DNA from: Ochrobactrum sp. BTU1
Lineage (GTDB): Bacteria > Pseudomonadota > Alphaproteobacteria > Rhizobiales > Rhizobiaceae
DNA length: 64,000 bases
Reading direction: 5' to 3'
Assembly (NCBI GenBank): GCA_018798825.1
Contig: CP076356.1
Coordinates: 124,001 to 188,000 of the forward strand
Positions 1 through 9,510 of the stretch are shown here, piece by piece. The translations under genes were made by a program, and so were the position numbers. A model generated the notes under the pieces. It was not told the DNA's origin and made no database searches. It saw nothing but the letters and a program-made list of their open reading frames with translations. Numbering within the stretch: the stretch's first letter is position 1; each line of letters opens with the position of its first letter.

Positions 1-997
1 TCGGCTCTGCAGCCGCCGCGAAGGCGGTCTCGCTAAAGTAGCGCGAATGGGCATTTTCACCGTGGATGAACAGGATCGGCCGCGGTGAGATCTCCGCGAT
101 GTAGGTCAAGATCGGCAGGTTCATGAACGGCAGGGGAGTAGTCTGCGTCCAGGCGTTGCCGGAATTGACCGCACGCTTATGGTAGCCGCGCGGCGTGCTG
201 TAATAGTCGTGATAGTCGATCATGAACTGCGGCGAGTCCGACGCGACATTGGCATTATACGCTGCCTGATAGGCCGGTGTACCGGCTTCAGCATCCGCCC
301 AACGCTGCCGGCTCAACTGCTCCAGCGTCTGGGCGCGTTGCTCCAAAGTTACGCTGTCGTTGTAGCCCTTCGACATGACGCGTGTCATGTCATACATGGT
401 GCTGGCGACCACGGCCTTGACGCGCTTGTCGACGGCGACGGCGCTCAACGCCATGCCGCCCCAGCCGCAGATACCGATTATGCCGATACGCTCGCGGTCG
501 ACAGCATCGTGCGGTCCGAGATAGTCCACGCCGGCCATGAAATCCTCGGTGCTGATGTCGGGGGATGCGACATTGCGCGGCTCACCGCCGCTTTCGCCAG
601 TGTAGGACGGATCGAACGCCAGGGTAACGAAACCGCGTTCGGCCATGGTCTGCGCGTAAAGACCGGACGATTGTTCCTTGACGGCGCCGAACGGGCCGCC
701 GACGACGATGGCTGGCAGGTGATTGTCCGCCCTGTCCTTCGGCAGGTAGAGATCCCCCGCCAGCGTGATGCCGTAGCGGTTTTTGAACGACACCTTCTGA
801 TGATCGACTTTTTCACTTTTCGGGAAAACCTTATCCCAGTCCGGAGACATCGTCTGCGCCTTTGCTTCTGGAGTGCGGAGAAACGACGCTACGCCGATGG
901 CTGCTACACTGACGCCGGCGAGCTTGAGGAGATCGCGACGGCCTGTGTCATATATGTCCTGTTCGGCTGCGTTTTGGGGAGTAATTTTCTGGTTCAT
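1..997 (-). CDS. Tat-exported alpha/beta hydrolase (3' end outside window)
   Basis: Reading leftward from ATG at 997 gives an open frame of about 332 codons that runs off the window. Residues 20-25 (RRDLLK) followed by a hydrophobic stretch and an AKA-type cleavage region form a Tat signal, so export to the periplasm is likely. An alpha/beta-hydrolase core follows. The nucleophile elbow is GICGWGG at residues 175-181, putting Cys177 where serine hydrolases have Ser; this resembles dienelactone-hydrolase and YcjY-type enzymes. The catalytic Asp and His lie at or beyond the cut end and cannot all be checked. It starts 72 bp after the cyclophilin-like gene on the same strand and is probably in one operon with it and the MFS pump. 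Substrate unknown. Confidence 0.85.
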   Translation of the reverse strand, partial: MNQKITPQNAAEQDIYDTGRRDLLKLAGVSVAAIGVASFLRTPEAKAQTMSPDWDKVFPKSEKVDHQKVSFKNRYGITLAGDLYLPKDRADNHLPAIVVGGPFGAVKEQSSGLYAQTMAERGFVTLAFDPSYTGESGGEPRNVASPDISTEDFMAGVDYLGPHDAVDRERIGIIGICGWGGMALSAVAVDKRVKAVVASTMYDMTRVMSKGYNDSVTLEQRAQTLEQLSRQRWADAEAGTPAYQAAYNANVASDSPQFMIDYHDYYSTPRGYHKRAVNSGNAWTQTTPLPFMNLPILTYIAEISPRPILFIHGENAHSRYFSETAFAAAAEP

Positions 998-1069
998 AGC
1001 AGGTTCTCCTTGCAATTTTCGGGATGCCTTCGATCGATGAGGGCCAACATGGTGAATGAGTGCACGCGA

Positions 1070-1540
1070 TCAGGACGCTCGCTCGACGCGCAGCGGAAAT
1101 TCGCCGCGCACCATGAGCGGTGCGATGCCACCATCCAGACGACCGAGGCGGATCAGGCCGCGCGACCAGCGGTAAGTGGCGTAGTACATCACGAGGTTGC
1201 CCCAGGGTGCGTAGTAGCAAAGGTCGCCGACCGCCTCGTTGTTGATACGGGTGCTGCCGTCGTCGCTCAGCTTGCCCGGCAGATAGGCGATCTTCTCATT
1301 GTTTCCGTAATCGCTGATCTTCAGAGCGAGCGGCAACATGGCGAACAACTCACGGGCGGACGCCGTATCCTCCAGCGTTGCCGTGAATTCCTGGTTTGCG
1401 AAGGTGAATCTGAAGCGCATGGCGGCTTCTTCCTGCGCTTGGGCTTTGCCCGTCAGCGCCGCGATCAGGGTTGGAAAGGGGAAGCTGGCCGCACCGACAG
1501 ACAGCAGCGAACGTCGGGAAATTCGAGAAGTCGTCGTCAT
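1070..1540 (-). CDS. Cyclophilin-like fold protein with Tat signal
   Basis: A 156-residue protein whose N-terminus (SRRSLLSVGAA, then a hydrophobic run ending in AQA) is a twin-arginine signal peptide. The mature part, about 120 residues, resembles the small cyclophilin-like family found in bacterial oxidoreductase and hydrolase operons; its motifs include LPGKLSDDG and the YYAPWGNLVMYY stretch. These proteins keep a cyclophilin-like barrel, but their activity is not established. It begins one base after the stop of the MFS gene, so translation is probably coupled. The sequence supports family membership and export, not a precise function. Confidence 0.75.
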   Translation of the reverse strand: MTTTSRISRRSLLSVGAASFPFPTLIAALTGKAQAQEEAAMRFRFTFANQEFTATLEDTASARELFAMLPLALKISDYGNNEKIAYLPGKLSDDGSTRINNEAVGDLCYYAPWGNLVMYYATYRWSRGLIRLGRLDGGIAPLMVRGEFPLRVERAS

Positions 1541-1541
1541 G

Positions 1542-2732
1542 TCAGGTCACCTCCGGCTTGAGCATGCGCTGGCCATTGCCGATAAGCATCAGGGCGAGAA
1601 CGGCCAGAAACACGCTTCCGATAAAGGTGGCCTGGATGGAGATGCCATCCAGCAGGAAGCCACCGACTACTGCGCCGAGCAGGATCGAAGCCTGGATTGC
1701 AGCGACCATCAGGCTGCCAGCGGCCTCCGGCTCGTCGTCCGCATTCTGCGACATCCATGTCATCCAGATGATCGAGAACATGGTGTTCATCGCACCCCAA
1801 ATCGCCATGAACAGACCTACGGCGGCGACCGAGAAGCCGAGAAGCAGAAGCCCAGCTGTGGCGCCGCCCATGACCAGCGCCGGCAGCTTCAGGAAGGGGG
1901 CGACATTGCCCTTGATGAAGCGGGCTGCGGCCCACGTGCCGATGAAGCCCGCACAGCCCAGAAGCAGCAGGAGGACCGAAAGAATGGTCACATCCACGCC
2001 CGTCACCTGTTCGAGAAACGGGCGCAGATAGGTGAACATTGTGAAGGCTGAACCCCAAGAAAGCATGCAGGCCACGAGCCCTCGCAGAAAGTAAGTGCGT
2101 TTTAGCAGGCCGAACATCGCCCGGAAGTCCTGCCTCTGACCGGCAGGCAGGGACGGAAGCGCAACCGCATGCCAAACGAGATTGATAGCGGCGATCGGCG
2201 TCAGCGCCCAGAACACTTCCCGCCAGCCGAACAGGCCACCGAGATAGCTGCCGACAGGCGCGGCGAAGGCGGCGGCAATTGCCTGGCCGCCATACATCAC
2301 CGCCAGCGCACGTGGCACCTCCGCAGCCGGAACGAGCCGCATGATGACTGCGGTCGCCAGCGCCCAGAAGCCGCCGATGCTAATGCCGAGCAATGCGCGC
2401 CCGAGCATCAGGACTGTGAAATTTGGCGCGGCGGCAACCAGAACCAGAGACAGCAACATGAAGGCAGTTAGCGCGATCAGAACCCATTTCCGGTTCAGTC
2501 CCCCGACAGCCGTGGTCACGAACATACTGGCCACTACGGCGAATAGCCCGCTGATCGAGATTGCCTGCCCCGTCTGTCCTTCGCTCGCGTTCAACCCCTC
2601 GGCCATCGGCGTCAACAGGCTGACTGGCATGAACTCCGATGCGATCAGCATCGCCACGCAAAGCGCCATCGAAAGAACGGCGCCCCAAGCGGCAACGGGC
2701 CTGCTGCTTACATTTGCTGTGGCGGTATCCAT
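1542..2732 (-). CDS. MFS efflux transporter (DHA1/AraJ-like)
   Basis: A 396-residue inner-membrane protein with about 12 hydrophobic segments and the length usual for the DHA1 drug/sugar efflux branch of the major facilitator superfamily. It includes the N-half LGISIGGFWALATAVIMRLVP stretch typical of AraJ/YdhP-type exporters. It is first in a leftward operon with the cyclophilin-like protein and the Tat hydrolase, and diverges from a LysR gene. Control by that regulator through the palindrome at 2820-2836 is inferred from this arrangement. The substrate cannot be read from sequence. Confidence 0.88.
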   Translation of the reverse strand: MDTATANVSSRPVAAWGAVLSMALCVAMLIASEFMPVSLLTPMAEGLNASEGQTGQAISISGLFAVVASMFVTTAVGGLNRKWVLIALTAFMLLSLVLVAAAPNFTVLMLGRALLGISIGGFWALATAVIMRLVPAAEVPRALAVMYGGQAIAAAFAAPVGSYLGGLFGWREVFWALTPIAAINLVWHAVALPSLPAGQRQDFRAMFGLLKRTYFLRGLVACMLSWGSAFTMFTYLRPFLEQVTGVDVTILSVLLLLLGCAGFIGTWAAARFIKGNVAPFLKLPALVMGGATAGLLLLGFSVAAVGLFMAIWGAMNTMFSIIWMTWMSQNADDEPEAAGSLMVAAIQASILLGAVVGGFLLDGISIQATFIGSVFLAVLALMLIGNGQRMLKPEVT

Positions 2733-2819
2733 GATATCCGTTTTCTCCTGAAGCTTTTGTTGACCTGCAGCTTAGCGGCTTTGCGATCAAGCGATTACCC
2801 GCTAAAATCCGAATGAATC

Positions 2820-2836
2820 AATCGACCTGGTCGATT
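2820..2836. promoter_or_regulatory. Perfect 17-bp palindrome, candidate LysR operator
   Basis: AATCGACC-T-GGTCGATT is an exact inverted repeat with 8-bp arms. It lies in the 135-bp gap between the divergent MFS gene and the LysR gene, 32 bp before the LysR start. This is where LysR proteins usually bind to control themselves and the divergent operon. The role is inferred; the symmetry is directly visible. Confidence 0.65.
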
Positions 2837-2867
2837 AATGTTTTCATGGATGGGGCAGGTGGAACAA

Positions 2868-3761
2868 ATGGAGCAAACCGATTTCAACCATCTGACTTGG
2901 TTTCGGATCGTGGCCGAGGAGCGGAGCTTCACGAAGGCCGCTGCACGGATCGGCGTGGCGCAATCGACGCTCAGTCATACGATCAAGCAGCTTGAAGCGC
3001 GGATGGGAATCCGCCTTCTGACCCGCACGACGCGCAATGTAGCAACCACGGCTGCGGGCGAGCGCCTGCTTCGAACGATTACGCCGCGCATGGCCGAGAT
3101 AGAGGAGGAGATCGGCGCGCTGATGGAATTTCGCGACAAGCCGTCAGGCTCAATAAAGCTAACCCTGTCCGACCATGCGCTAGAAAGTGTTGTCTGGCCG
3201 AAGCTGAAGTCAGTCCTTAAAGCTTATCCCGACATCAGTGTCGAATTGCTGCTGGACAGCACCTTCCGCAATATCGTTGAAGAAGGATTCGATGCTGGCG
3301 TGCGCTTAGGGGAAAGTGTTGAGAAGGACATGATTGCGGTCCGCATCGGACCGGACTGGCGGTTGGTTGCGGTGGCATCGTCGGATTATCTTGATGCGCA
3401 TGGCGTGCCAGAACACCCGAAGGATCTCGTCCGGCATATCTGCATCAACATGCGCCACGAGACCGCAGGCGGTCTCTATGCGTGGGAGTTTGCAAAAGAC
3501 GGTGAGGAGTTACGGGTTCGGGTCGACGGCCAGCTCACCTTCAATAACTCTTACGCCATGATCGACGCCGCTTTGAATGGTTATGGCATAGCCTATGTGC
3601 CGGAGAACGTTGTGGAGCGGCAGATCGCTTCGGGCATACTGGTCCAGGTTCTCGACGACTGGTCGCCGTTTTTCGATGGCTATTTCCTCTATTATCCCAG
3701 CCGCCGCCAGAACCTGCCGGCATTCAAAGTCATTGTGGATGCGTTGCGGCACCGTGGGTAG
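2868..3761 (+). CDS. LysR-family transcriptional regulator
   Basis: A 297-residue regulator with an N-terminal winged helix-turn-helix (FTKAAARIGVAQSTLSHTIKQLE) and a C-terminal periplasmic-binding-protein-like effector domain, the normal LysR length. ATG 2868 is preferred because AGGTGG lies 5 bases upstream; ATG 2838 would add ten residues but has no good ribosome site and lies against the palindrome. It is divergent from the MFS-cyclophilin-hydrolase operon and is its likely regulator. The inducer is unknown. Confidence 0.88.
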   Translation: MEQTDFNHLTWFRIVAEERSFTKAAARIGVAQSTLSHTIKQLEARMGIRLLTRTTRNVATTAAGERLLRTITPRMAEIEEEIGALMEFRDKPSGSIKLTLSDHALESVVWPKLKSVLKAYPDISVELLLDSTFRNIVEEGFDAGVRLGESVEKDMIAVRIGPDWRLVAVASSDYLDAHGVPEHPKDLVRHICINMRHETAGGLYAWEFAKDGEELRVRVDGQLTFNNSYAMIDAALNGYGIAYVPENVVERQIASGILVQVLDDWSPFFDGYFLYYPSRRQNLPAFKVIVDALRHRG

Positions 3762-4152
3762 AGAAATACAATGTCATCCCTTGTTTTATAGAAATCGTTA
3801 CCGGGTCGCAAAAAATGATCTTGTCGGTGGGGAAGCAACTATGTGCAGACCAATTGAGGAAAGGCCAAGCTGTACCGGCGGTCTTCCTGGACGAACGGCA
3901 GGCTTTGGTTGTAACTCGTAGTCTCGGGAACGGCGGCCATCAAGGTCGAAAGTCGCCGGACTATTAAGCGCCTTCAAGACGGTCGTTCAGGCCGCCGAAA
4001 CGTTTACCGAAAACGGTCATTTCACTTTGCATACTACTAGCGACCGTAGGTGTGGAGAGCAGAACGGCGACTTTCAGAGGTCGATTTTTGTAAGACGCCA
4101 TTCGTGAAGGTCGTGGTTTAAAGGACGGAAAACCCGGGTGGTGAGTTCGCTT
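3762..4152. other. Intergenic stretch without recognised gene
   Basis: About 390 bp between the LysR gene and a decayed MFS gene. No frame of convincing length or composition, no RNA gene and no repeat was recognised. Confidence 0.5.
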
Positions 4153-5040
4153 CTATTCAGCCGCCACCACAGAATACTCGTTGCGAGAACTCGCCCAAGC
4201 AATGAGCGCTAAGGCGAGCGCCACAAGCGACAAGATCGTACCCGTCCAATTCGGAGATGCTAAGCCAAATCCAGCTGCCATGGTCGCTCCTCCCGCCCAT
4301 GCACCAATTGCATTGCCCAAATTAAACATACCGATATTCACTGACGCTGCCATCGTAGGGGCACCGGCACGTATTGCGCGTTCCATCACAAGTTTCTGGA
4401 TCGGTGAAACGGTGGCAAAACCGAATGCTGCCATCAGGAAGACTGAGATGAAGGCCACGATACTACTGTTGACGCCGATCCAGAATATTAGCAAGATCAC
4501 AGCCTGCGCCGCGAGTGTCACGAACAGTGTACCGAATAGAGATTTATCGGCGAAACGGCCGCCCATCCAGTTACCAACAGCCAGCCCGAGACCATCAGCC
4601 ATGCGACGCCTATGTCAGAAAACCCAGCTTCTTCGGCCATCATAGGGGCGATGTACGTGATGGAAGTGAAAAAGGCTGCTGGACCGAAAACTGTGATGCC
4701 CATGGCAAGCAGAACCTGCGGATCAACGAACGCACGCAATTCAGCTTTGATGGCGACCGCTTTGCCAGCTCCGATACGTGGTACGAGCAGAGCGATTACC
4801 CAAAACACCAATCGCCAATTATAAAATTGGGCAAGCCATGTTCCCGCGGGTACACCAACATGAAGGCGATGGCGCTTGCTTGTCTGTCCTTTGAAACAAG
4901 TGAGGCAGCAATTAAAGACCCGATGCCGAAAAATGTACCATGATTGAACGCCGTTAAAATGCGACCCGCCAGCGCGATGGAAAAGGTTGGCGCAAGCGCA
5001 GTTAGAACATTGCCCAGAGCCACGGATTATGTCGGTAGCC
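4153..5040 (-). pseudogene. Decayed MFS transporter
   Basis: MFS sequence continues across three minus-strand frames. One holds the segment LTALAPTFSIALAGRILTAF near 4960-5010. A second covers about 4518-4850 (VGVPAGTWLAQFYNWRLVFW and on). A third, 4153-4602, holds the C-terminal helices ending in SSRNEYSVVAAE. The pieces are collinear and resemble an AraJ/DHA1-type exporter, but at least two frameshifts separate them and the first helices are missing. The 149-residue C-terminal frame has its own ATG but would be only about a third of a transporter. It is read as a pseudogene next to two other decayed genes. Confidence 0.8.
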
Positions 5041-5116
5041 TGCGTCGTGAAAAGCGCTATCTGCGTGACGTTTACTGATGCCACTCAGAGAGGACTATTA
5101 TTGCTAGTATGGTGAA

Positions 5117-5440
5117 ACGCGTCCACAGACGGGGGCGGTCGTCCATCTCCATTCGACTTTTGCGACCGCTTTATCCTTCCTCGCCAACACCTAGCCGGAC
5201 GACTGTGTCCCGCCGTTGACGCCCTTCGTCGTAATGCACGTGGGAGAGGTGAAATTGCTGACCTACGTCAAGTCGGGTGACGAGAGAATGGGTGGCATAA
5301 TTAGGGGCCCGGCTGGTCGTCATGCTGCCTTTATCTTGGCCAATCACGGCCTGGTGGTCGAGGGCAGAGATATCTCGTTCGCGGTTCACGCCGCCGAGGA
5401 GCTTGAGGAGACAGCAAGACTGCTGGTCCTGAATCGGGGC
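5117..5440 (+). pseudogene. Remnant of a class II aldolase (OtnC-like)
   Basis: In one plus-strand frame, TGAVVHLHSTFATAL is followed by an in-frame TAG at 5192-5194, then PPLTPFVVMHVGEVKLL, AAFILANHG and AAEELEETARLL. These are hallmark segments of class II aldolase/adducin proteins of the OtnC (3-oxo-tetronate 4-phosphate decarboxylase) type; the HLHS and NHG motifs carry metal-binding or active-site residues. The N-terminal half is absent, the frame is interrupted, and the end after VLNRG departs from the family. Only a fragment remains. Confidence 0.75.
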
Positions 5441-5539
5441 GGGAAATCATTCTGCTCTATGATTTTCGCATGCTACGTAATTCTCGTAGTATAGTTGCAT
5501 AAGCCTACCCCATTGAATGGAGGGAGATTTAACCCAGCC

Positions 5540-5748
5540 CCTATTTTCTTCTCGGGAAAAATCCTGCAAATCTGCAAACCAAGTGTCTCTGCGGCTGCTA
5601 GAGACGACCCAAGATAACTTCTCCCCTTTCCTCGCTCAAACTCACCGATAAAACGTCAATTGCTTCCTATCATGTCTGCGACTTCTTCCTGCGTGTAACC
5701 CAAGCTTTTTCTACGGCTCCGTAGTGCTGCCCCGAACTCTTTAGACAA
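5540..5748 (-). pseudogene. Xre/HipB-like HTH regulator with nonsense codon
   Basis: The minus strand from TTG 5748 reads LSKEFGAALRSRRKSLGYTQEEVADMIGSN, then TGA at 5656-5658, then RFIGEFERGKG and LAAAETLGLQI in the same frame. This is a complete Xre-type helix-turn-helix of the HipB-like kind. Family members usually have Arg at the stop position (NRRFI), so one C-to-T change (CGA to TGA) explains the inactivation. No HipA-like partner is present nearby. Sequence on both sides of the stop is otherwise well kept, suggesting recent loss. Confidence 0.7.
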
Positions 5749-5805
5749 GCGGGTTCAGCTGTTGACGCGGCTACGAGGATCATCGATGTGCAACTTCGCA
5801 ACATC

Positions 5806-6111
5806 TTAGCGCACGCCCTGCCGATCAAGAATGCGGACATTCTTGACGACTTGGGTGAGCGCCTTGAGGAAGGTCTCGGAATTTTCATGCTCCTCATAGG
5901 CCCGTTCGTCGTCGTAACCTTCAATCAAGTGAAAAGTGTTCGGGTCTGTCAGGTCCTGTGCAAACGCATAAAATCTGCAGCCTTTAATTTTCTCCGCGGC
6001 CTTCATGTCGGGGATGACGGCGTCGATGAAGGTCTGGCGGTCGTCGGGATGAACGCGATAGTAAGCGCTTACAACGACGCCGGTCGGCAATGTCTTGTCA
6101 TGGTCTGCCAT
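5806..6111 (-). CDS. ABM-domain monooxygenase-like protein
   Basis: A 101-residue protein of the antibiotic-biosynthesis-monooxygenase (ABM, YgiN-like) fold: a ferredoxin-like alpha/beta domain that dimerises and often oxidises quinols or polyketides without a cofactor. The length matches a single domain, and the segments DRQTFIDAVIPDMKAAEKIKGC, FHLIEGYDDERAYEEH and FLKALTQVVKN follow the family pattern. GAGGAA precedes ATG 6111. It lies downstream of, and in the same direction as, the MDR reductase and SDR genes, so a small oxidoreductive cluster is likely. Substrate unknown. Confidence 0.8.
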   Translation of the reverse strand: MADHDKTLPTGVVVSAYYRVHPDDRQTFIDAVIPDMKAAEKIKGCRFYAFAQDLTDPNTFHLIEGYDDERAYEEHENSETFLKALTQVVKNVRILDRQGVR

Positions 6112-6222
6112 GGCAGTTCCTCATAGATTGCTTGGATGATGAAGTGTTGTCGTTAATTCTTTAGAGCGCGTTTCGATCTGATTGGATCTGACCGGAGAAT
6201 GGATTGTTACGGCTCAGTATTT

Positions 6223-7230
6223 TTATTCCTGATACGAAGAGAGAAAAACCGTGCCGATTTTACCCGCAGTTTCAACAAGCGCTGCGGCTTTGCCAGCATC
6301 TGCCAGATCGAAGGTATTTCCGCCTAAAAAAAGCTCCGGTTTTGTTGCGGCAAGTTCGATAGCCATGCGGAGGTCAGCTTTGCGGACTTCCAGGGGCAGG
6401 CTGGCCCATCGTCCGACCGTCACGCCTGATATCCGGATGTCACGCGTCGAAAAATAAAGGGCAGGGATCGAAATTGGCAGTCCGGAAAGGTCGCCGTAAG
6501 ATACGAGACTGCCACCCTGAGACAGAAATCCGGCCGCATCACTCGCTATCTCGCCACCAACGGGATCGAGTATGACCCTTATGGGACGCCCGTCTGCCGA
6601 GAAAATTACCCTGTTCTGCCAGCCCGGCTTGTCTGTGGAGACAACTGGCAGGTCCGGAAACACCACGTTGAGTTCTTCCGCACCAGCTTCACGTCTGACA
6701 ATGCCAACCACATCGAAACCACGATCGAGAAGCAATCCGATTACGAGCCGGGCCACGGCTGATCCGGCGGCAGTCAACACAACAACGTCCCTGCCGGGTT
6801 TTGCGCCAGCGGTTTCGACAGCTCGGAGGAGAAGTGCTGACGTTAGCGGATTGACGTGAAGCTGGGCTGCTGCTTCATCGGATACACTATCGGGAACTCT
6901 GGTGACATATTCGGCCGATACAGTGATCTTTTCACCCCACGCACCGCTACCGGGGAAAAAGGCGACGCGGTCGCCCGGCTTTAAGTTCACACCATCACCA
7001 ATCTCCTCCACGAGGCCGTAGCCCTCGAAGCCAACGCGCACACCCTCTGTTGGGATTGTCGCTCCTGATTGATACCGCCTTGATATGCCGAGAAGGTCGC
7101 CGTGATGAACCGGCCGGAGAAGCACCCGGATCAGCACTTCATTGCGTTCGGGATGCTTGGGCTCCTCAACTTCGACTGCTTGAAGAACATCCGCTGGCTT
7201 TCCATAATTGAAATAGACTGCGGCACGCAT
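6223..7230 (-). CDS. MDR-family zinc-type alcohol dehydrogenase / quinone reductase-like protein
   Basis: A 335-residue medium-chain dehydrogenase/reductase. An N-terminal GroES-like domain (RNEVLIRVLLRPVHHGDLLGI, then FEGYGLVEEIGDGV) precedes a Rossmann domain with VVLTAAGSAVARLVIGLLLDRGFDVVGIVRR. The usual structural-zinc cysteines are missing, which fits the quinone reductase / enoyl reductase branch more than true alcohol dehydrogenases. Nucleotide use is probably NADPH, by family. It lies 54 bp after the SDR gene on the same strand. Substrate not determinable. Confidence 0.85.
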   Translation of the reverse strand: MRAAVYFNYGKPADVLQAVEVEEPKHPERNEVLIRVLLRPVHHGDLLGISRRYQSGATIPTEGVRVGFEGYGLVEEIGDGVNLKPGDRVAFFPGSGAWGEKITVSAEYVTRVPDSVSDEAAAQLHVNPLTSALLLRAVETAGAKPGRDVVVLTAAGSAVARLVIGLLLDRGFDVVGIVRREAGAEELNVVFPDLPVVSTDKPGWQNRVIFSADGRPIRVILDPVGGEIASDAAGFLSQGGSLVSYGDLSGLPISIPALYFSTRDIRISGVTVGRWASLPLEVRKADLRMAIELAATKPELFLGGNTFDLADAGKAAALVETAGKIGTVFLSSYQE

Positions 7231-7284
7231 TGTGGTTTCTCCTTAAACTGAGAATTGGGGGCGATCAGCTGTTGCGGTTCCGGG

Positions 7285-8040
7285 TTAGACCTGAGCCTGT
7301 CCGCCATCGGCGAAGAGTTCGGAACCGTTGACGAAGCTTGCGTCATCTGAAGCGAGGAACAGGGTCGCCTTGGCGATTTCCTCGGACTCGCCGACGCGAC
7401 CGAGTGGAATGCGCGAAGCAAGATAGTCCAGAAGCTCTTGTTGTTGTCCTTTGTCGTCACCGGCCAATTCGACAAGACCGGGTGTGCGCGTTGCACCGGG
7501 CGAGACGACGTTGACGCGGATGCCGGTTCCCTTCAGGTCAAGCGCCCACGAACGGGCCAGATTGCGAACTGCCGCCTTGGAAGCAGAATAGACTGAGAAT
7601 GCAGCCGTGCCTTCAGTGCCAGCGGTAGAGCCGGTCAGCACGACCGACGAGCCTTTGCCCAATAACGGAAGCGCTTTCTGGACAGTGAAAATGACAGCTT
7701 TCACATTGCTCCCGAAGGTATCGTCTATCTGTTCCTCGGTGATCTGACCGAGTGGCAGCATGGTGCCGCCACCAGCATTGACAACAAGAGCATCAACGCG
7801 TCCTTGTTCAGCTTTCACCTGAGCAAACAATCTGTCCAGATCGTTGTTGCTGGAAGAGTCCGCTTGAATGCCGATCACACCGTTGCCTATCTCGATAACT
7901 GCCTTGTCGAGGGCTTCTTTACGACGGCCAGTGATGTAGACGCGTGCGCCTTCTGCAACAAAAAGTTTGGCCGTGGAAAGGCCGATGCCGCTGGTAGCGC
8001 CGGTGACGACGGCGATCTTGTCTTTAAGCCTGTTGGTCAT
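7285..8040 (-). CDS. Short-chain dehydrogenase/reductase (SDR)
   Basis: A 251-residue classical SDR. It has the cofactor motif TGATSGIG near residue 14, NAG at about 88-90, the catalytic Ser in LTGSTAGT and YSASK, and ends in [16 protein letters not shown], all as in the family. It probably acts as a cytosolic NAD(P)-dependent reductase. It lies between a LysR gene and the MDR gene on the same strand, suggesting coordinate control. Substrate unknown. Confidence 0.9.
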   Translation of the reverse strand: MTNRLKDKIAVVTGATSGIGLSTAKLFVAEGARVYITGRRKEALDKAVIEIGNGVIGIQADSSSNNDLDRLFAQVKAEQGRVDALVVNAGGGTMLPLGQITEEQIDDTFGSNVKAVIFTVQKALPLLGKGSSVVLTGSTAGTEGTAAFSVYSASKAAVRNLARSWALDLKGTGIRVNVVSPGATRTPGLVELAGDDKGQQQELLDYLASRIPLGRVGESEEIAKATLFLASDDASFVNGSELFADGGQAQV

Positions 8041-8209
8041 TCTATTCTCCTGATGCCGGGCGCACGAGAGGGTTCAGCCCGAATGTGCGGCCTGTTGAAA
8101 TTCTGAGACTGTACGGGAGGTGACGTTGGCCGTTGGGCTCGTCGCTGTCCGATGAGGAGAAATTAGTTCGTCACGCTGCTGGTGAGAAGCCACTCAGCGT
8201 GGAGACATT

Positions 8210-8221
8210 ATCCATATGGAT
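8210..8221. promoter_or_regulatory. 12-bp palindrome upstream of the SDR gene
   Basis: ATCCATATGGAT is a perfect 12-bp palindrome, with a further ggata just after it. It lies in the 188-bp gap between the LysR stop and the SDR start. It could be an operator for the SDR-MDR-ABM cluster; there is no evidence beyond symmetry and position. Confidence 0.35.
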
Positions 8222-8228
8222 GGATAGT

Positions 8229-9149
8229 CTACAAAGTCACATCGCGTCTCGCGTCGACTGTTGCGAATATTTTTGCAGCCCACTCCGTGAATGCGCGCAA
8301 TCGCGGGTTGGGGAATCGATCTGCCGGGTAGATGAGGTGTAGCGGATGATTTTCAGGCTTCCAGTCAGGCAGCAGTTCGATCAGTTTTCCGCTCGCAATA
8401 TGCGGTCTGGCGAGGAACCCGAAGCTTTGGCCTAGCCCAAGGCCAGCAAGCAGCGCGTTCAAATGCGCAGTGCTCTCGTTCACCGAAATGCCACTGGACG
8501 TGGGGTGGTATTCAGTCCGCTCATCAGCGCGTTGAAAGCGCAGCGGAAACCTCTTTCCGGATGACGCCGAAAAATAACTGACGATCCGATGCGAATGGAT
8601 GTCGTCTGGCCTCATCGGAAGCTCCAGACCATTCAGATAGGCAGGGGACGCGCAAATGACGTAATCCAGCTCGCATAATTTCCGCGCTTTCATTGCCGAG
8701 TCGCTGAGAGCGCCGCCGCGAATGACGCAATCGATCCCTTCACTGATGAGGTCGGCAGGGCGATCACTTACGCCGAGCATAAGGTCAATATCAGGATACT
8801 GGTGTTGAAAATCGGAGAGCGTGGGTATCAGGATCTGGTTTGCGAGCACCGATCCAATGTCGACGCGCAGTTTGCCTTTCGGTGCGCTGCGTGAGCCAGC
8901 GACAGTACCGTCCATGTCATCGAGGTCAGCGAGAAGCTTTAGCGCTCGCTCGTGATAGGCGATACCTTCGGATGTCATTGTGACCGAGCGTGTGGTGCGT
9001 TCTACGAGCTTTGTCCCGAGATGTGCTTCAAGATCTTGCACAAGTTTACTCGCCGAGGATCGGGGCAGATTCATCATGTCAGCGGCTTTGGCGAACGATC
9101 CGGCTTCAGCAACCCGGACAAATGTTCGAATGGCGAGTATTTGATCCAA
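8229..9149 (-). CDS. LysR-family transcriptional regulator
   Basis: A 306-residue LysR protein: N-terminal winged HTH (FAKAADMMNLPRSSASKLVQDLEAHLG) followed by RTTRSVTMTSEG and a substrate-binding-like domain. It most resembles the large CrgA/DmlR-like group. It is co-oriented with, and upstream of, the SDR-MDR-ABM genes, so it is a plausible regulator of them, although divergent placement is more usual. Confidence 0.88.
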   Translation of the reverse strand: MDQILAIRTFVRVAEAGSFAKAADMMNLPRSSASKLVQDLEAHLGTKLVERTTRSVTMTSEGIAYHERALKLLADLDDMDGTVAGSRSAPKGKLRVDIGSVLANQILIPTLSDFQHQYPDIDLMLGVSDRPADLISEGIDCVIRGGALSDSAMKARKLCELDYVICASPAYLNGLELPMRPDDIHSHRIVSYFSASSGKRFPLRFQRADERTEYHPTSSGISVNESTAHLNALLAGLGLGQSFGFLARPHIASGKLIELLPDWKPENHPLHLIYPADRFPNPRLRAFTEWAAKIFATVDARRDVTL

Positions 9150-9510
9150 GAGGCACCCGTTTGATCGTATTCGGTGAAACCCAGCTTATAGCTGATGTAA
9201 TAGATTGGCCGTGAAAATATTGCATCCAAATCTACAGTTTTGTTGGCTCCTGTCTTTTATGAGTAAGCGCCAGGCCTTTTGAATTGATCCATGTCCACTC
9301 AAAAATAGGCATGTCGAGCCTGTTATTGAATCATCATCTAAATTTGCAGTCATCCCTTCGCGATGTAGTAGGATACGAGTAAGCAACATTTGTTGACTGG
9401 CAATCAGCCATCTCACTTGGGAGATCGGTTTTATCACATGGTCAGGGCCGCTTTCTACAGCGATGCAGTCGTGGTTCCAGGATGCCATCAATTCAGCATT
9501 GACGAAACGC
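9150..9510. other. Intergenic region before the amide operon
   Basis: About 360 bp with no convincing gene between the LysR start and the promoter at 9511. Short frames here lack family features. Confidence 0.5.

Noticed and set aside
179-1561. Long plus-strand open frame of 460 codons
   Set aside because: It is antisense to the Tat hydrolase and cyclophilin-like genes, has low-complexity Arg/His-rich text and no family features.
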